A DNA stretch of 64,000 nucleotides from Gnetum montanum. Lineage: Eukaryota > Streptophyta > Gnetopsida > Gnetales > Gnetaceae. The position numbers were made by a program, and so were the translations under genes. The notes under the pieces were generated by a model. The model worked only from the letters and a program-made list of their open reading frames with translations. It was not told the DNA's origin and ran no database searches. This document shows positions 9,301-21,127 of this stretch, piece by piece; the first letter of the stretch is position 1, and every line of letters begins with the position of its first letter. The DNA is taken from contig MNCI01011783.1 of the NCBI GenBank assembly GCA_015680685.1, forward strand, positions 130,980 to 194,979. The letters run 5' to 3'.

Positions 9301-11850
9301 GTTTCTAGAACATCCTGTTCACTTTTTGGTTGCTTACCACCCTTATCCTCTTCCATTCGTCCTAGAAAATGAATTTCTCAAGGAGTATCAGTTTTAGATT
9401 TGGGGCTAGAACATTTTGGGTAGGGTGGTGATGATCATGCATGCATAGTGGTGTTAACTTTTGGTGATGAGGGGGTCATAAACATAGGGGATGAAGGGGT
9501 AGGTTTGCAAGGACCTGGGGTAGTGCCTTCCTTGGCCTTTTTGTTCATCAAATGCTCCTCCCATTTCCTTGAATAAGAAGGTTATGATATAGTCTTATGT
9601 TGGCTTTGCAGGATGGGGGCAGCTAAGTGTTTTGAGCCCTTAATGACAAACTATGTTTGTAATGTTAGTGTGGGTGGCGGTGTAGTTTTGAGTACAAAGG
9701 GTACAAGGGCAGATGTCCGAGGAGGAACCTTAAGAATGAATGGTTATTGTGGTGTCTTTTTTTCCATTGGTGTCACTATGCTACATTGAGGTACATGAAC
9801 TAGAAATGGCTACTATGGAAGTTCCAGATTACTATCTATGCCAATCATGTTGATAATGTACCCCGCGTCATTAGCATTGAGGGGGTCCTCGTAAACATGC
9901 ATGGATTAATTCTTGGGGTAGACAAGGTTGCTTTCATCTAGCACCAACTTCCCTTGATCAATCATCCATTGAATGTCATCTTCTAAGGCTAGACAGTAAT
10001 CTGTATCGTGACTACAAAGTTGGTGGTATTCACAAAACCACTCCTGTCTAAAGTTCTTAAAAACTAGAGGCTCATTGGGCATAGCCAAGGAGGGGTTCCT
10101 AAGGAGTTTGCAATACCATTGATGCTATTTGGTTGCCTCCTTTGACATCTGCTTATGTTGGATGTACCCAACCCCCAACAATTGCTTTAGAAGTTCTAAA
10201 GGCTTGATAGGTAGAGGCATGTATTTGGAGTGATATTTATGCTCGTAGTTGGGTCTAGCTAGGGTTGATGCCTCTGGTGCTAATGTGGAGGGTTGCATAG
10301 CATTACTTGGGCCAGGCATGGGATTAGTTGCCATCGTGGCTACTTTCTTGTTATTGTTGTTGTTGTTGGACTTTGCTTCGTTCACCATGGCGGTAACCAT
10401 GGCCATTGTGGCTTTACCCTTCTCTTTGTCTTTTTTGGTATATGCATTTTTATATGCAACATAGGCCAAATCCTTACTAGCTTCAGTCATGTCCTAGATG
10501 CTTTTTGTCTAGGCAAATGCTTGACTAGGAGAGCGTGGGGCTAGGTAATACATCTTGGATTTAATGAAGTCATTTTCCGCCCCCTTGAAAATGGCTAGTA
10601 AATGGGCCTCCACAATTGGTTTACGGATCTCATTCAAGGTAGCACTTCACCGTTGTATAAACCATTGCACAAACTCTAGCAGGTCTTGCTTAACACCCAT
10701 CAACTGATCCAGCATGACTTCGAGCTTCAAGTTACACATGAAGCGGGTCATGAACTGGGTCAGCAGCTCCTCCAGTGTTGAGATGGAGGCATGCAAGAGC
10801 ACGTGGTACCAATATAAAGCTTTTCCTATCAAATACATATCAAAGATGTGAATAATGGTGTGTGGACACTATTGCAATAGCAAATATTCAGATTGAAATG
10901 TGACCACATGCACATTAGGGTCACCCTCCCCATTGTATTTTGTGAAGTGGAAGAGTGGCATCCCAAGAGGTAATGTTAGAATAGGAATCACTGGGTTGAT
11001 GGGGTCATCATGGTAGAAATCCATGACCTGCACCGTGTCAAAATCGATAGCTTTGAGACATTTAACCTCTTCAGTGAGCATTTGGATAAGTTGAAATGCT
11101 TGATCCAGACTTGGGGACAACACAGATGGTTATGGGATTGTAGGGGCAACCATTGTTTGTGGTATAGTAGGGGCAGTGGCCTGGCTCATAGGGGGTGCCA
11201 TTGGGGTTGCCCTTGTGAAGGGTGTCATCTGTGAGGCCCACCACCTTGTGGGTGGTGTTGTTGGAGTAGCGACCACTATTGGTGTTGCTGGGTTAGCCAT
11301 TTGTGCGATCAATGGAATGGTCCATAATTCCATGCTTGGTTGTGACACTTGTAGGACCTGGTATGCTTGATGGTAAGGGTAATGTGAGATCTAGTGGGGC
11401 TACGAAATAGGAAGCAAAGTGGATGGGGTCCACCATGCAGTTGGTACTAGACTTGCCACTAATGATGGAATAGATGCAGACAATGAAATAGGAGCATAGG
11501 CCCCATGCAGCTGTGAAGCAGACATGGTGTGTACATAGGGTAGTATAGGTGTGACCAATGCTTGGTATGAGGATGGGATAGAATGAGGAGGGAGAGTGCC
11601 TAGGTATGAAACTAAGGGAGGCACATGCTGATATGCTGAGGGTGTAGGATGGTTGCCCATGGCTAATGAAAGCGTAGATTGAGGTAGATTCATGGTGATC
11701 ACAAAGGGAGCCGTCACAAAAAGAAGGTTTGACTTGAAGATCATAGTGGGAGGGATGGTTGCAGGGTAAGTCTGGCCACCCACCTTAGAATGGGAGTCTA
11801 GATCTTCCTGTTCATCTTGAAATGCTTCATTGTTATGGGATGTCACATCC
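9301..11850 (-). pseudogene. gag: Gag of Tat copy A (broken)
   Basis: Structural protein that would form the virus-like particle. From N to C terminus on the minus strand there is a proline-rich N-part (11,400-11,846; many PT/PS dipeptides), a second Pro/Thr-rich part (11,130-11,348), and the core entry (10,869-11,123, GMPLFHFTKYNGEGDPNVHV). The capsid helix block follows at 10,647-10,838 (LYWYHVLLHASISTLEEL, FMTRFMCNLK), then a basic spacer and a zinc-knuckle-like FCEYHQLCSHDTDYC at 10,000-10,045. The linker to protease (9,301-9,900) is Pro/Thr-rich and full of stops. Frames break several times. Confidence 0.85.
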
Positions 11851-12427
11851 CACTTCCTAGGCTTACTGACTCATAGTAGGTGATTGAAGATCCACTAATA
11901 CGTCACCGTCAGGGGGATGGTAACATCGGGGGTAGGGACAAACTCCCTCTCATTCCAATAAAAGGAACTTGAAAATACTTTTGTGGTTGAGTTCTTGATG
12001 ATCCAGGGGAAAATTTTCTTAGATCTTTGCATAGATAAAGTCATAATGCTTTGCGTCTTGTGCCAAGAACTCGGGTGACAAATGTCAAATCCTAAGGGAC
12101 TGGCATGGCACCAGCACTAGGCTAGGTGGCCACTCAGCACCCATGATGCTTTGGGTCGAGAAAGGAGCCTCAAGGCTCAAGGTGGAAACAACGATTATTG
12201 TTGGAATTATCTTGCATGATAAAAGGGGAGATCAAAAACTAGAAACATGGAAATCGATGGGAAATGGCAGGCTTTTCATCCTACCGGGTTCCAAAGAAAC
12301 CGTCGTTGCAACCATTATGCACCACATGATGCATAAACAACCACAAAAGGATGTCATGTTTGTGCTAGTGCATGACGGGGTATAGAGAGCATGCTGGACT
12401 ACCTGTAGGACATGAAAAGGCACCAAA
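11851..12427 (-). other. Leader between PBS and gag, Tat copy A
   Basis: Between the PBS and the first gag-like frame I see no conserved coding signal. An 80-codon open frame on the other strand (12,143-12,385) has no recognisable motif and no counterpart to test, because copy B is truncated before this point. Confidence 0.5.
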
Positions 12428-12446
12428 GGCCCTTCTTCTAGTGCCA
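12428..12446 (-). other. Primer binding site of Tat copy A
   Basis: On the minus strand TGGCACTAGAAGAAGGGCC starts 8 bp after the LTR end. TGGNNC at this distance is the usual start of a plant tRNA-complementary PBS. Element G has TGGCGCTAGAAGGAGGG at its own PBS, so the two use the same primer type. Confidence 0.75.
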
Positions 12447-12454
12447 AAAAAAAT

Positions 12455-13795
12455 TATAGCAACCGAAAACATCGGTGGATGGAACATCGAGAGGTTTTTG
12501 GGCGAACAGTTTAACCCTAGATCCATGTAAGGACCGTGCTAGAGAGAAATGGAAGTAGGGTGCCCTGAATGATCTAGTTGATTAGATAGGGACTTAATCA
12601 ATGTATCTTAACCTTATGTAAATGTTTCTTTCAGAAGCGATACATGTGAGATAGGTTGATGATTAATAAATGCAAGATAGCGAGAATAGTGCAAAATAAC
12701 AATTATAATAAAGAAATAGCAAAACAAACTCAGGTGAGAAAGTGCACTACCCTAAGGTCACGTATTTGATTCTTTGCCTTGTTTAAAAGGTGTACAATAG
12801 GTTACACGACGCTAGAGAGACACTGCTTAAACCAAGTGATATAGTCATAGTTCTTCTACTCGCTGATCTATTTGCTAATACGTCAGAATGCTTGACTCAA
12901 AAAGGGATGTTTGGAGCTAACTAGAGGACTCAAAGGTAACTAGAATGCTTAATAAAATGCTAACTATGCCTTCTGAAAGCCAACTTAAAAGCTAACTACA
13001 CCAAAAATCCAACTCTATTTGCCAAGAAGCCAATCAAGAAGCCAACCAGCCAACACCAAAAGCCAACAAGCCAACTACTCTTGCCAATGCTAGAAAAGCT
13101 AACCCTTTGAGAATTGTTTGCCGGGGTATTTATAGGGCTAGGAGTAGGAGAGAAATGTGGTCTTGATGCCACGTGTCTTGGACCCCACAAGATGCTATCA
13201 TGTCCATACCGTGTAGGTGTGCAATGCTAGATGTGAACTTTGTTACACTATGACCATACCAATGGAACCGCATGTGCTGAGATCCAGTTGAAACACCACA
13301 AAAATTTTGGCTAACACTTGAAGATAGAAATCAAGCTAAGTCATGTTGGTCCTCGGCATGACCAAGCTTAAAAGCCTTAAAAAAATAGCATCAAACAAAG
13401 TCAAAGTAAGTAAGTAAAAGTTCCCTGGGATCCACAGAAGACTACGATGACATCTGGCATCAAACTTGGCAAATCTTGAGCTCAAAATACTTTGTTTTCA
13501 CTAAGTATGCATCCTGTATGCTGGCCTACACATGCCCAGCGAAAGGCCTAGCATACAGCAACTTTCAGGGCTCAAAAACTCATCAAAACATGCTAAAGTG
13601 GAGTGTCTAGACCCCCAAAACCTTCCCCAAGGTTCCCAGCAGGTCTCAGGCACTTGAAAATCAAATTTTGGGCTCCAAATGATGGTCATTCATTCCTCTA
13701 CGCCCAGCGTATACGCCCGGCGTAAGGCCTAGCGTAGAGAGACTTTCGGGCCCCAAAAATGAGTCAAAACTTGCCAGAACTGAGTGTTTGGAATT
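12455..13795 (-). repeat. 5' LTR of Tat copy A, U3 end truncated
   Basis: The plus-strand start TATAGCAACCGAAAAC aligns with TGTAGCGACTGAAAAT at the LTR of copy B (45,175). The canonical TG (minus CA) has mutated to TA. The words GGTGCCCTGAAT, TAGATAGGGACTTA and GTATTTATAGGGC recur in the same order in B. The minus-strand TATA box is TATAAATA at 13,127-13,134. Similarity to B fades at about 13,795, where the copia fossil begins, so about 400 bp of U3 is missing relative to the 1,737-bp LTR of copy B. Confidence 0.82.
13514..13740. repeat. Two large hairpins in the U3 of LTR A
   Basis: CTGTATGCTGGCCT (13,514-13,527) pairs with AGGCCTAGCATACAG (13,544-13,558) with a single bulge. A second hairpin, whose outer stem is CTCTACGC...GCGTAGAG, spans 13,696-13,739. 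They occupy the same U3 part of the LTR as the hairpin cluster of copy B. Confidence 0.75.
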
Positions 13796-13839
13796 TCATT
13801 AATATGTTCCAACTTTATTGATCTGAAGTCTTTCAAATG

Positions 13840-16250
13840 ATTTGTAAATCATCATGGTTGTCAAAATGCTAAGGATCTTGTGGAATTAGAATTCTCAATT
13901 ACACTAGCTTCTTCATCATCATTTTCATAAAAGATCATAATTGGCTGTAATTCATCATTAGATTTCCTAGAGATCATTATAGGTATTTTAGCAACATGAT
14001 GACTCATGTTGTTACTATATTTGTCAAACTTATCTTGAAAAAATACATCATGTGACTCCACTACTTTGTGATCCTTTATGTTCCATAATCGGTAGCCTTT
14101 GTGACCTTAAGAACAAATGAGTTGAAATTTCATGGTGGCTCTAGGGTCCAAATTTCCATGGTATAATTGTGGAACATGAACATAAAATTTTTTATGAAAT
14201 GGATGAAGATGAAATATTAATAATTTCCTATTTTTGGGCAATCTCTTAACTAGAGAGATGTCATTCAAAGTTGTAGTTGGAATTATATAGATTATGTGAA
14301 TGAAATAATATGTGACTTTGATCCATAATGGTTTTGGCACTTTATTATCTCTTATCATGCATATTTTCATGTTAGTTATGAATCTATTTTGTTTGTCAAT
14401 AATACCATTTTTCTATAGTGTATACAACACCATGAATTCTTAATTTATACCATTATCACTACAATACTGTTTGAACTCATTTAAAATGTATTCAACATCT
14501 TCATTAGATTTTAATATTTTTATTTTGACATTCTTCTCATTTTTAATCCTCATTTTGAAATGTTTAAATTTTTCAAATACTTGTGAATTTAGGACCAATT
14601 CATAAAGCCAAGTCATTTGACTAAAATGATCAACAAATATAATAAAGTACTTTTTATTTCTTATCCCTTATGGTGAAAAAAAATAAGATACATTTGAATG
14701 TATAATTTTAAGTTATCTTGGAGTATTTATCTCATAGTTTCATGTAAATGGAAGATGGTGCATCTTCCCAAGCTTATAAGATTTACAATCAAAGTCCTTA
14801 ATTATTATTAAATTTTGGGATTTTAGGATAAAAATAATGCATTTTTAAAATATGTTTCCCATTTACATGACCAAGCCTTGAGTGTTACATTCTTAGTGAG
14901 TCTTGATTTTCTATCATATATGTTTTTTTTTTCAACTTAATGATCCCTAAATTTACATATTTTATAGCATGTGACATTGTAGGCTACTTCATCATGATCA
15001 TGGTCTAGGATGTAATAGTAGATGCCATGATTATGTTTGTTAAAATTTAATACTTAGACCTTCATTCATAAATTGATAGACTGAAATTAAGGTTATGGGA
15101 AATTCATTCTTATAACCAATAGTTTTAGTTTTAAAACTAAAATCATCAAAATTTCACTTTTAGTTATTTTTATTAAATGGTTGTGGGTTTAGCTTGTCCT
15201 TTACATTTTTTAAACATGATAAAATTCCTATAAAAGATCATAAGGCACTAGATTATAGATAGAATTAATATACATGTCATTCACGTTGAAGGCATTAAAG
15301 TTCATGATGGGAAGATAAGCCTTCTTTTTTATAACATGTTTAGCATCATGATTAGGTTCTAATTATTTTTATATTTTCTTTTTTGATCTTTTCATCCTAT
15401 GTTTAAGAAAATATATTTGGATTCATTTTCATCATAACTTTATCATTAGAATAATTTGGATTATCATAACAATGGTCAATGTCATGATTGCTCTCTTTCT
15501 TATAGATATTATAATACCTTGATACTGTCTACCTCTTTCAGTTATCTTCAATCTTAATTATTATCATCTAGGAGGTTTCTTTTATTGCTAAGTTGTATGC
15601 ATTCATTTATGCTTCTTTTTGTAGGACTTTCATGAATAAGTATATCATGGTGTATGTTTCTCAATCATTTTTTATAGTTTTTTCGAAGACATCATATGAT
15701 GATTGGAGTAACTTTAATAACAAAATTTTATGATTTTTTTTAAAACTTGCGCATTCTAAGATTTTCATATATCTTGTAATATTAATACATTTTGTACAAG
15801 GATGGCCATAGGTTCACATTATTTTAAACTTAATGAATCTAATCAGTTCTAAAGAGACAATTATTTTTACTTATTTTAAACTTCTAACATTTGTTTCAAC
15901 TTCTTTCACATTTTACATGTAGAGTGTTGCTTTTCCACCAATTGTTAAAATTCATAAAAAATCCTTAGTGTAATTAACATTTATACCATCCTATTTTCAT
16001 CTTTCATTGAGGTGGCCTTGAAAAGGATTCCTTTTAGTTCTTTCCCTTATTATAGAAATCTCATATGAAGTTTCTAGATATGATATTTGCGAGTTTTCAA
16101 CACCTGACTCATAGGTAATGGGACATAAGCTCTTATTTTTATCATGACTATGCCAAAATTCTTGGTCTCGTGCTTACTTAATAACCTACTTTTATACAAT
16201 GTGAAGTTTAAAGGATCAATGATGAACAATTTAATAGATAGATATGAGGA
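13840..16250 (-). pseudogene. Ty1/copia gag-pol fossil
   Basis: Minus-strand translation shows copia integrase. It includes the gag-pre-integrase block near 14,840-14,910 (HSRLGHVNGK), the core entry YFIIFVDHFSQMTWLYELVL near 14,580-14,650, IKILKSNEDVEYILNEFKQYC near 14,460-14,530, and the C-terminal part at 13,861-14,370 (NVHIPTTT-like IIPTTTLNDIS, LDPRATMKF, KGYRLWNIKDHKVVESHDVFF). The catalytic triad cannot be confirmed: SDNG reads SNED. From 14,920 to 16,250 lies a weak gag-like stretch (PLNFTLYKSRLLSK near 16,200). Stops and frameshifts occur throughout. No RT or LTR was found, because the right-hand neighbour begins where the pol C-terminus would be. It abuts and truncates the U3 of LTR A. 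Confidence 0.82.
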
Positions 16251-17244
16251 AGAAAAAGAAGACATAGACACACATACAAATACCACTGCATCAATATTTA
16301 AGATATCTAAAATGTCATATACAAAAAACAAATGGTTGTAACTCTAATTAGTAGTTATAACTAAATCTTTATAAATATTTTAGCAAAAGTTAACAAAACA
16401 TTAAATTAACATAAACATCATATTACCATGATGGTATATGATACCATGATTGTATGAATGTAATGTTTACAATGATAAAAAATATAACTTAAATAAAACA
16501 TAATGATGAGTTTGTATAATAAAAGAGAGATGTTTAACAAAAACTTCACATGGAATTGGAGTAGGATAGTGGGTAATATTGAAATTTGAAGAGTGACTTC
16601 TAATAATTGGTAAAAAAAAAACATGTTATAAAAGAGAAAAATCTATATCCCATTACTTGAGAGCATGGTATTGAATGCATCAAATTATGATATATGAAAG
16701 CTTCAAAGGAGATTTTGGCTTAGAGAAAATGGAATGGAGAAAAATATAGTTAAAACTACTATGGTGGAGAAGAATAAAAAAATGGTGTAACTATTGATAG
16801 CCTTGAGCATGTTTGTTGCACCCACTCCTTTGGTTTACCATGAATCAAAACTAAGGCTGATTTTGACATTATCTCACATGAGTTTAAGCATCAAAATTCC
16901 CAAAGTTAGTATCATTGCATACATTCCAAGCTCTTGGAGGCATCCAGAGACCATTTGGGTTTATAACTCAACTTATGAGCTTCACTCTTAGTAATCTTGA
17001 AATAGTTTAAGAACCAAAATTTTTCTATGTTAGCATTTCTTCTCGATCACTGATGGCATGTCAATTGTAGCCATGGACCATCTTGTTCATTTAACCTCTA
17101 CCAAAATTGCATTTCAGGATTAAACTTGATTCCATGAGGGCTCTTACCATTCATCCAAGACACCTTGATATAATAGGATTTAAATCTCAACATTTTGACA
17201 ACCTAATCTTCTAACAGTTATAAATAAAATTTTTCTAACTCTAG
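16251..17244. other. Unassigned AT-rich stretch
   Basis: I see no coding homology, no LTR ends and no repeat structure here. A 65-codon plus frame at 16,794-16,991 has no recognisable motif. Probably decayed repeat DNA. Confidence 0.5.
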
Positions 17245-17905
17245 AGATGATGCTAATGCTGACGCTAGCATTAGCATCTTTGGCCTTCTTTAGCATCTTC
17301 ATGGTACTTAATACCTATAGTTTGTAGCATTTCATAGGTCTACAAGTTTTTTAACATCCAATAAACATCATCATGGATTATTTAGGTATTAGTTTGGACA
17401 TCTTGAAAGCTGGAAATAAATACTTTAAAAAGTGATCAAAATATTTTTAAGTATCTAGTTGATGTTAGCATTGATGTTAGCATTGTTACTCTTGAGGGTT
17501 GGAAAATAATAAAATTGGCCTTCAAGCTCACCATTTAACACCATACCTTAGCTTCATGGGCTCTTGGGAATCATATTGGTAGTATTTAACATTAGTATGG
17601 ACATTACATTGGGCCTTGGAATTTTAAGACTATAATTTGAGAAAATCTAAAAAATGTCATTGAGTACTAGTGATGCTAAGACTAATGCTAGCACTAGCAT
17701 TAATAGAACCACTTTTTGGATCCATATTTTACCATTTATTATGTTCTAAGTTAGCATTTGATAATATTCCTTCGCCTCATAGGCTTCTTGGCATTGCCTT
17801 GGTAACATTTGACATCAGTTTAGGTGCCAAAAAAGGTCATAGGGACTTTGATGAGCGACGAGGTATCCCTATGCTCAACCATATGAATCACAAGAATTCA
17901 CAAAT
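17245..17905. repeat. Three diverged ~210-bp tandem units with TTAGCATT hairpins
   Basis: Unit starts are at about 17,245, 17,461 and 17,671 (spacing 216 and 210 bp). Each begins with a GATGCTAATGC / GATGTTAGCATT cluster, and each carries further down a TGGACATT / TTTGACATCAGTTTAGGTGCC-like block and a CTTCATGGGCTCTTGGGAAT-like block. The first unit has a perfect stem GCTAATGCT...AGCATTAGC, and the third has AATGCTAG-CA-CTAGCATT. The same unit type returns at 28,050-28,750. Confidence 0.75.
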
Positions 17906-18226
17906 GATCTAGTCAAATTCCATGGATGGGACTAGTTGTAGCATCTATATTGTTATGCTCTAATTGTAATTTACTATCTTCTCACTTGGACTAGTGGTAG
18001 CTTCATCACGTATGGTTTAACCTAGAGTGAGGTGTATGATGTTGTCTAATTTCTATGCTACACCTAATGAAAATAAAGAGATGAATTAATTAAACTAATG
18101 AATAATGGAAAACAAAATCTAACTATCCTATGATGATGGGTATCCATGCTTAATCATTCATACATATCTTGGACTTCATGAGATTACTTCTAGGGTTGCC
18201 ACGTGTACGTCACTATTTGTGCCAAA
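17906..18226. other. Spacer left of the left LTR of element F, with PBS-like word
   Basis: No coding signal. On the minus strand, TTTGGCACAAATAGTGACG (18,208-18,226) directly follows the LTR end, which is the position and form of a primer binding site. If real, this LTR would also serve as the 5' LTR of another element extending to the left, but I find no gag there. Confidence 0.4.
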
Positions 18227-18725
18227 TGATACAACTCTGGATTACCAAGTATATACACTTAAACACTTACGATGTTCTGCTTAATAACATGAATAGTAAA
18301 TAGTAATAAATGAAAATATTTGGGTAAAGAAAATAATAAAAAATTAACAATAAACAATAAAAATTAATTTAAGTGAATGCTACAATGATGGAAGTGATCT
18401 CAATCTTTATTGCCAATCATGTAACATGTCCAAGTACATCACACTCGAACAAAGTTGTTGTACAATTACAAACATTACACTGTGGGAATGCATTGGGAAT
18501 AACAGAATTTAAAGAAAAGAAACTGAAAACTAACTTGAAGACTGAAAACTAACTACCTTCTAAGTTGTCTTACCTAGAACCCCAAGTGCAATATTTATAG
18601 GCAAGGTCCAGATGAGACAATGTCAGGTATTCGACATCGCTTATTAGCCCCTATGTTAGGTACGTAACATCAGGACTTTGACATCACATATCTGATGTTA
18701 GGGCCCATCAAATCACATATCATCA
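18227..18725 (-). repeat. Left LTR of element F
   Basis: Sequence from about 18,285 to 18,725 matches 27,670-28,043 base for base over long words (TAGTAATAAATGAAAAT, CTTTATTGCCAATCATGTAAC, CAAGTACATCACACTC, CCCCAAGTGCAATATTTATAGG, GGGCCCATCAAATCACA). The minus-strand TATA box (CCTATAAATATTG) is near 18,590-18,602. The minus poly(A)-type word GGCAATAAAGA is near 18,403-18,413. The right edge ...CATCA at 18,725 is the TG start on the minus strand. The left edge at 18,227 is inferred from the TG/PBS-like junction. Confidence 0.75.
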
Positions 18726-18899
18726 TACCTCCACAACTAAATGAAAACTTTTCCTTGAGTTAAACAAAAATGAGGAACAAGTTCTTTACAAAATATTGGG
18801 TAGGTATGGGATTATTGACTAACTCAAACAAGGGACAAAATAACTAACTCTTCACATGCTGTAGTGGTGTAGTACAAAAATGGGATACATTATTATAAA

Positions 18900-20183
18900 A
18901 TAAAATTAGAAATAGGATTGGAACTGGAGATGGTGGCTCTTCCATTGGCCACTTTCCTTTATCATCAAGCCACTAAGATTTGTAACACCTAAGCAAGGCC
19001 TATAATGTTTTCTTCTTTGTCCTTGGGTCATGCACCATCTAGGCTACTATGTTGATGTGTGCTATCATTGATACATCCCAAGGACATGGTAGTTATAGAA
19101 AAAATTGATTTGCCTTGACATACCATACCACGAACTACCATTGTTCCTCCTCGAAAGCCCTAGCTTTATCCCTTAGCTCATGATATTCTATCAATCTCCA
19201 AGCTAGGTTTGAGGCTACATCTTTTTGTACCTAATAGCTTTTTTGACCACTTCTAATTTTGAGTTTTGCACTTGTAACTTTTGCAAAGTATCCTTCTAAT
19301 TTGCAAACTCTTTCTCATACAATGCGCAGGTGGTTACCACTTGCTTCTCCAACTCACTTCAGGGATGACCTGCTATTAACATGACAAGGTTGGCATATCT
19401 AAGGTTAGCCAATGTCATGTATTCCTACAAATAATTTATCTAAAAGTCCTTATTTCTAACTTCTTCTTGGTGAACCATGGCATAACTATCCAAAATAGTC
19501 TGCTATTTAGAATTCTGTGTTGCCAAGCAGCTGATGTGGGCCTTGGCCATCTTGATTTCCTTCTCATTAATTTCCTTATACATTCCAACTTGGTCATGGA
19601 AGTGTTCTTTTAACTTCTCATGTTTCTTAGCCTTTTTCTGGCATGTGTTGATCTCAATTATTGTCTTTTGATGACTAGTGCATACCTCCTCCATAGAGAG
19701 GGTTTATTTTCTTGAGCCAATCTACTCATATCTTAGTTGATCCTCACTAGTTGTTTTCTTAACTAGTGGACACTCTCTTCTAAGATGTTCTTTTGCTTCT
19801 TCACTATGGTCAACTAGGCATTCTCTATAGCAAGTAACTTATTCTCATCTTGGATAGTAGTTAGTGCATTTTTATGCACATGGGTTCATGCACAAGTAGC
19901 AGAGGCATTCTAGACTACCATCTCTTTTTCTTACTCTACAAATAATTTCTCTTTCACTAGTTTAGTAAACTCTTTTATCCAAAATTGTTCCAATTGGGTG
20001 GGCATGATAAATCAGGTAGGATCTCATCATTCAGCTTGCAAAGTAGCTAGCTCTTCTTGTAATCTTTAGACTTTAGCTTCTACATGTTCTGCCCTGACCT
20101 TAGCCATGACCAACTTCCCTTTAGTAGTGATGAGTTTCGATTGAACTATAGTGACATCACTAGGGATGTTGAACACATGTTCG
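18900..20183 (-). pseudogene. Coiled-coil-rich ORF of element F (3' part)
   Basis: No family recognised. The minus strand reads, from 20,180 downward, KIEHVFNIPSDVTIVQSK and KGKLVMAKVRAEHVEAKV, then a break. At 19,503-19,694 it reads EVCTSHQKTIIEINTCQKK, KHEKLKEHFHDQVGMYKEI and NEKEIKMAKAH. Next come SELEKQVVTTCALYEKEFAN near 19,300-19,360 and WRLIEYHELRDKARAFEEEQ near 19,140-19,200. It ends near 18,900 with EEPPSPVPIL. The heptad-like spacing and K/E richness indicate a long coiled coil. At least six stops interrupt it. The LTR element G splits it from a possible upstream part at 23,809-24,122. It occupies the place where pol would be expected. Confidence 0.6.
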
Positions 20184-21059
20184 ATTTTAGTAGTGAATTT
20201 TATTATTGTGCAATGTATACGAACTGCTATTGAGATTTTTTTAAGAAAGCCTCTGCATGTAGTCAAGCCGTTAAATGATTCAATAGTCAAGAGGGTTCAG
20301 AAAATTTTTGGTATTTTGATAGGACCAAAATAGCTTCTTTTATCTTTAAAGTGAATCTATGTGGTATTTTAATCATAAATTGTCAAGTATTTTGAAGGTT
20401 CTATTGAATACAATTGTTGACATCCATTATCTAGCTAAAATAGAGTCTGGTATGTGATAGTTTACAGGGCAATTTTTTTTGGTAGTATAGTAGGATTTTC
20501 TTGAAGAAATTGCTTATTTGAGCCTTGGAAGTTTGAACAATTTGTAGTTATTGAATTTGGGATAAATTTATTACGAATTTTTTACTCGTATGATTTTACC
20601 TTGTTTAAACATTTGAGATCTTTACACAAATCTTCTTTATTTTTCTCTTCTTTCTATTTCCATTGAATCTCGCTCTATTTCTAGTTTTCTTGTGGAACTA
20701 TCTCTTTCTCTAGGGAAAATTAGAAGTAGATTCACAGAGTTGTGCTCAAATGTTTTTGCAAAACTTTATTTGTTACAAGTAGATATTATAAGGACCATAT
20801 AGATTAGGCAATTGAACAAAATAGGAACTCTCAACAACTCACAGTACTTTGCAAAGTTGGCTGAATCTCTTTAAGATAAGTCATTTATAGTTTTACACAC
20901 AACCCAATCATTTCATTTGTCACAACATCACACACACATACTCACATTAACTACTGAGTCTATTTGGAGGTATCTGGGCCTTAGTGTTGCTAGAGACCAG
21001 CAAGCACCTAAATCCTATTCGAGGACACTTGTTGATGGTCACATCCCAAATTGTCGCCA
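20184..21059 (+). repeat. 5' LTR of element G (U3 truncated)
   Basis: Shares 876 bp with the 3' LTR. It ends ...GTCGCCA just ahead of the PBS. It begins abruptly inside the coiled-coil ORF of element F at 20,184, without the TATA-containing U3 that the 3' copy shows. No target-site duplication can be tested because of that truncation. Confidence 0.7.
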
Positions 21060-21069
21060 ACATTTCTTT

Positions 21070-21086
21070 TGGCGCTAGAAGGAGGG
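21070..21086 (+). other. Primer binding site of element G
   Basis: TGGCGCTAGAAGGAGGG begins about 10 bp after the LTR end. It differs at two positions from the corresponding part of the Tat copy A PBS (TGGCACTAGAAGAAGGG), so the same tRNA type is implied. I do not assign the tRNA from memory. Confidence 0.75.
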
Positions 21087-21127
21087 TTGAAAATTTAGCC
21101 TAGGATTTCCTCATTTTCCAATTCAAG

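Larger units (their letters stand above)
1..13795 (-). mobile_element. Tat-type Ty3/gypsy LTR retrotransposon, copy A (3' LTR outside window)
   Basis: Reading the minus strand from high to low coordinate, the order is 5' LTR (12,455-13,795), PBS, gag, protease, a 4-kb interval holding an opposite-strand gene, RT, RNase H, a second RNase H, integrase and a 30-bp repeat array. Base 1 corresponds to about 48,045 of copy B, so the element's last part and 3' LTR lie left of the window. Two RNase H domains in tandem after RT are a known hallmark of the Tat lineage (Ogre, RIRE2 and Grande relatives) of Ty3/gypsy elements. The coding parts carry numerous stops. The 5' LTR is cut at its U3 end by the copia fossil. 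Lineage is inferred from domain order and motifs; alternative lineages such as Athila lack the second RNase H. Confidence 0.88.

Noticed and set aside
10249-10544. Hydrophobic plus-strand frames opposite gag of copy A
   Set aside because: Opposite strand of the Asn/Lys-rich gag spacer; the apparent membrane segment is a reverse-complement artefact.
17245-17905. CRISPR-like array or centromeric satellite
   Set aside because: Units are ~210 bp, strongly diverged and only three in number; there are no short direct repeats with unique spacers, and the context is plant nuclear DNA.
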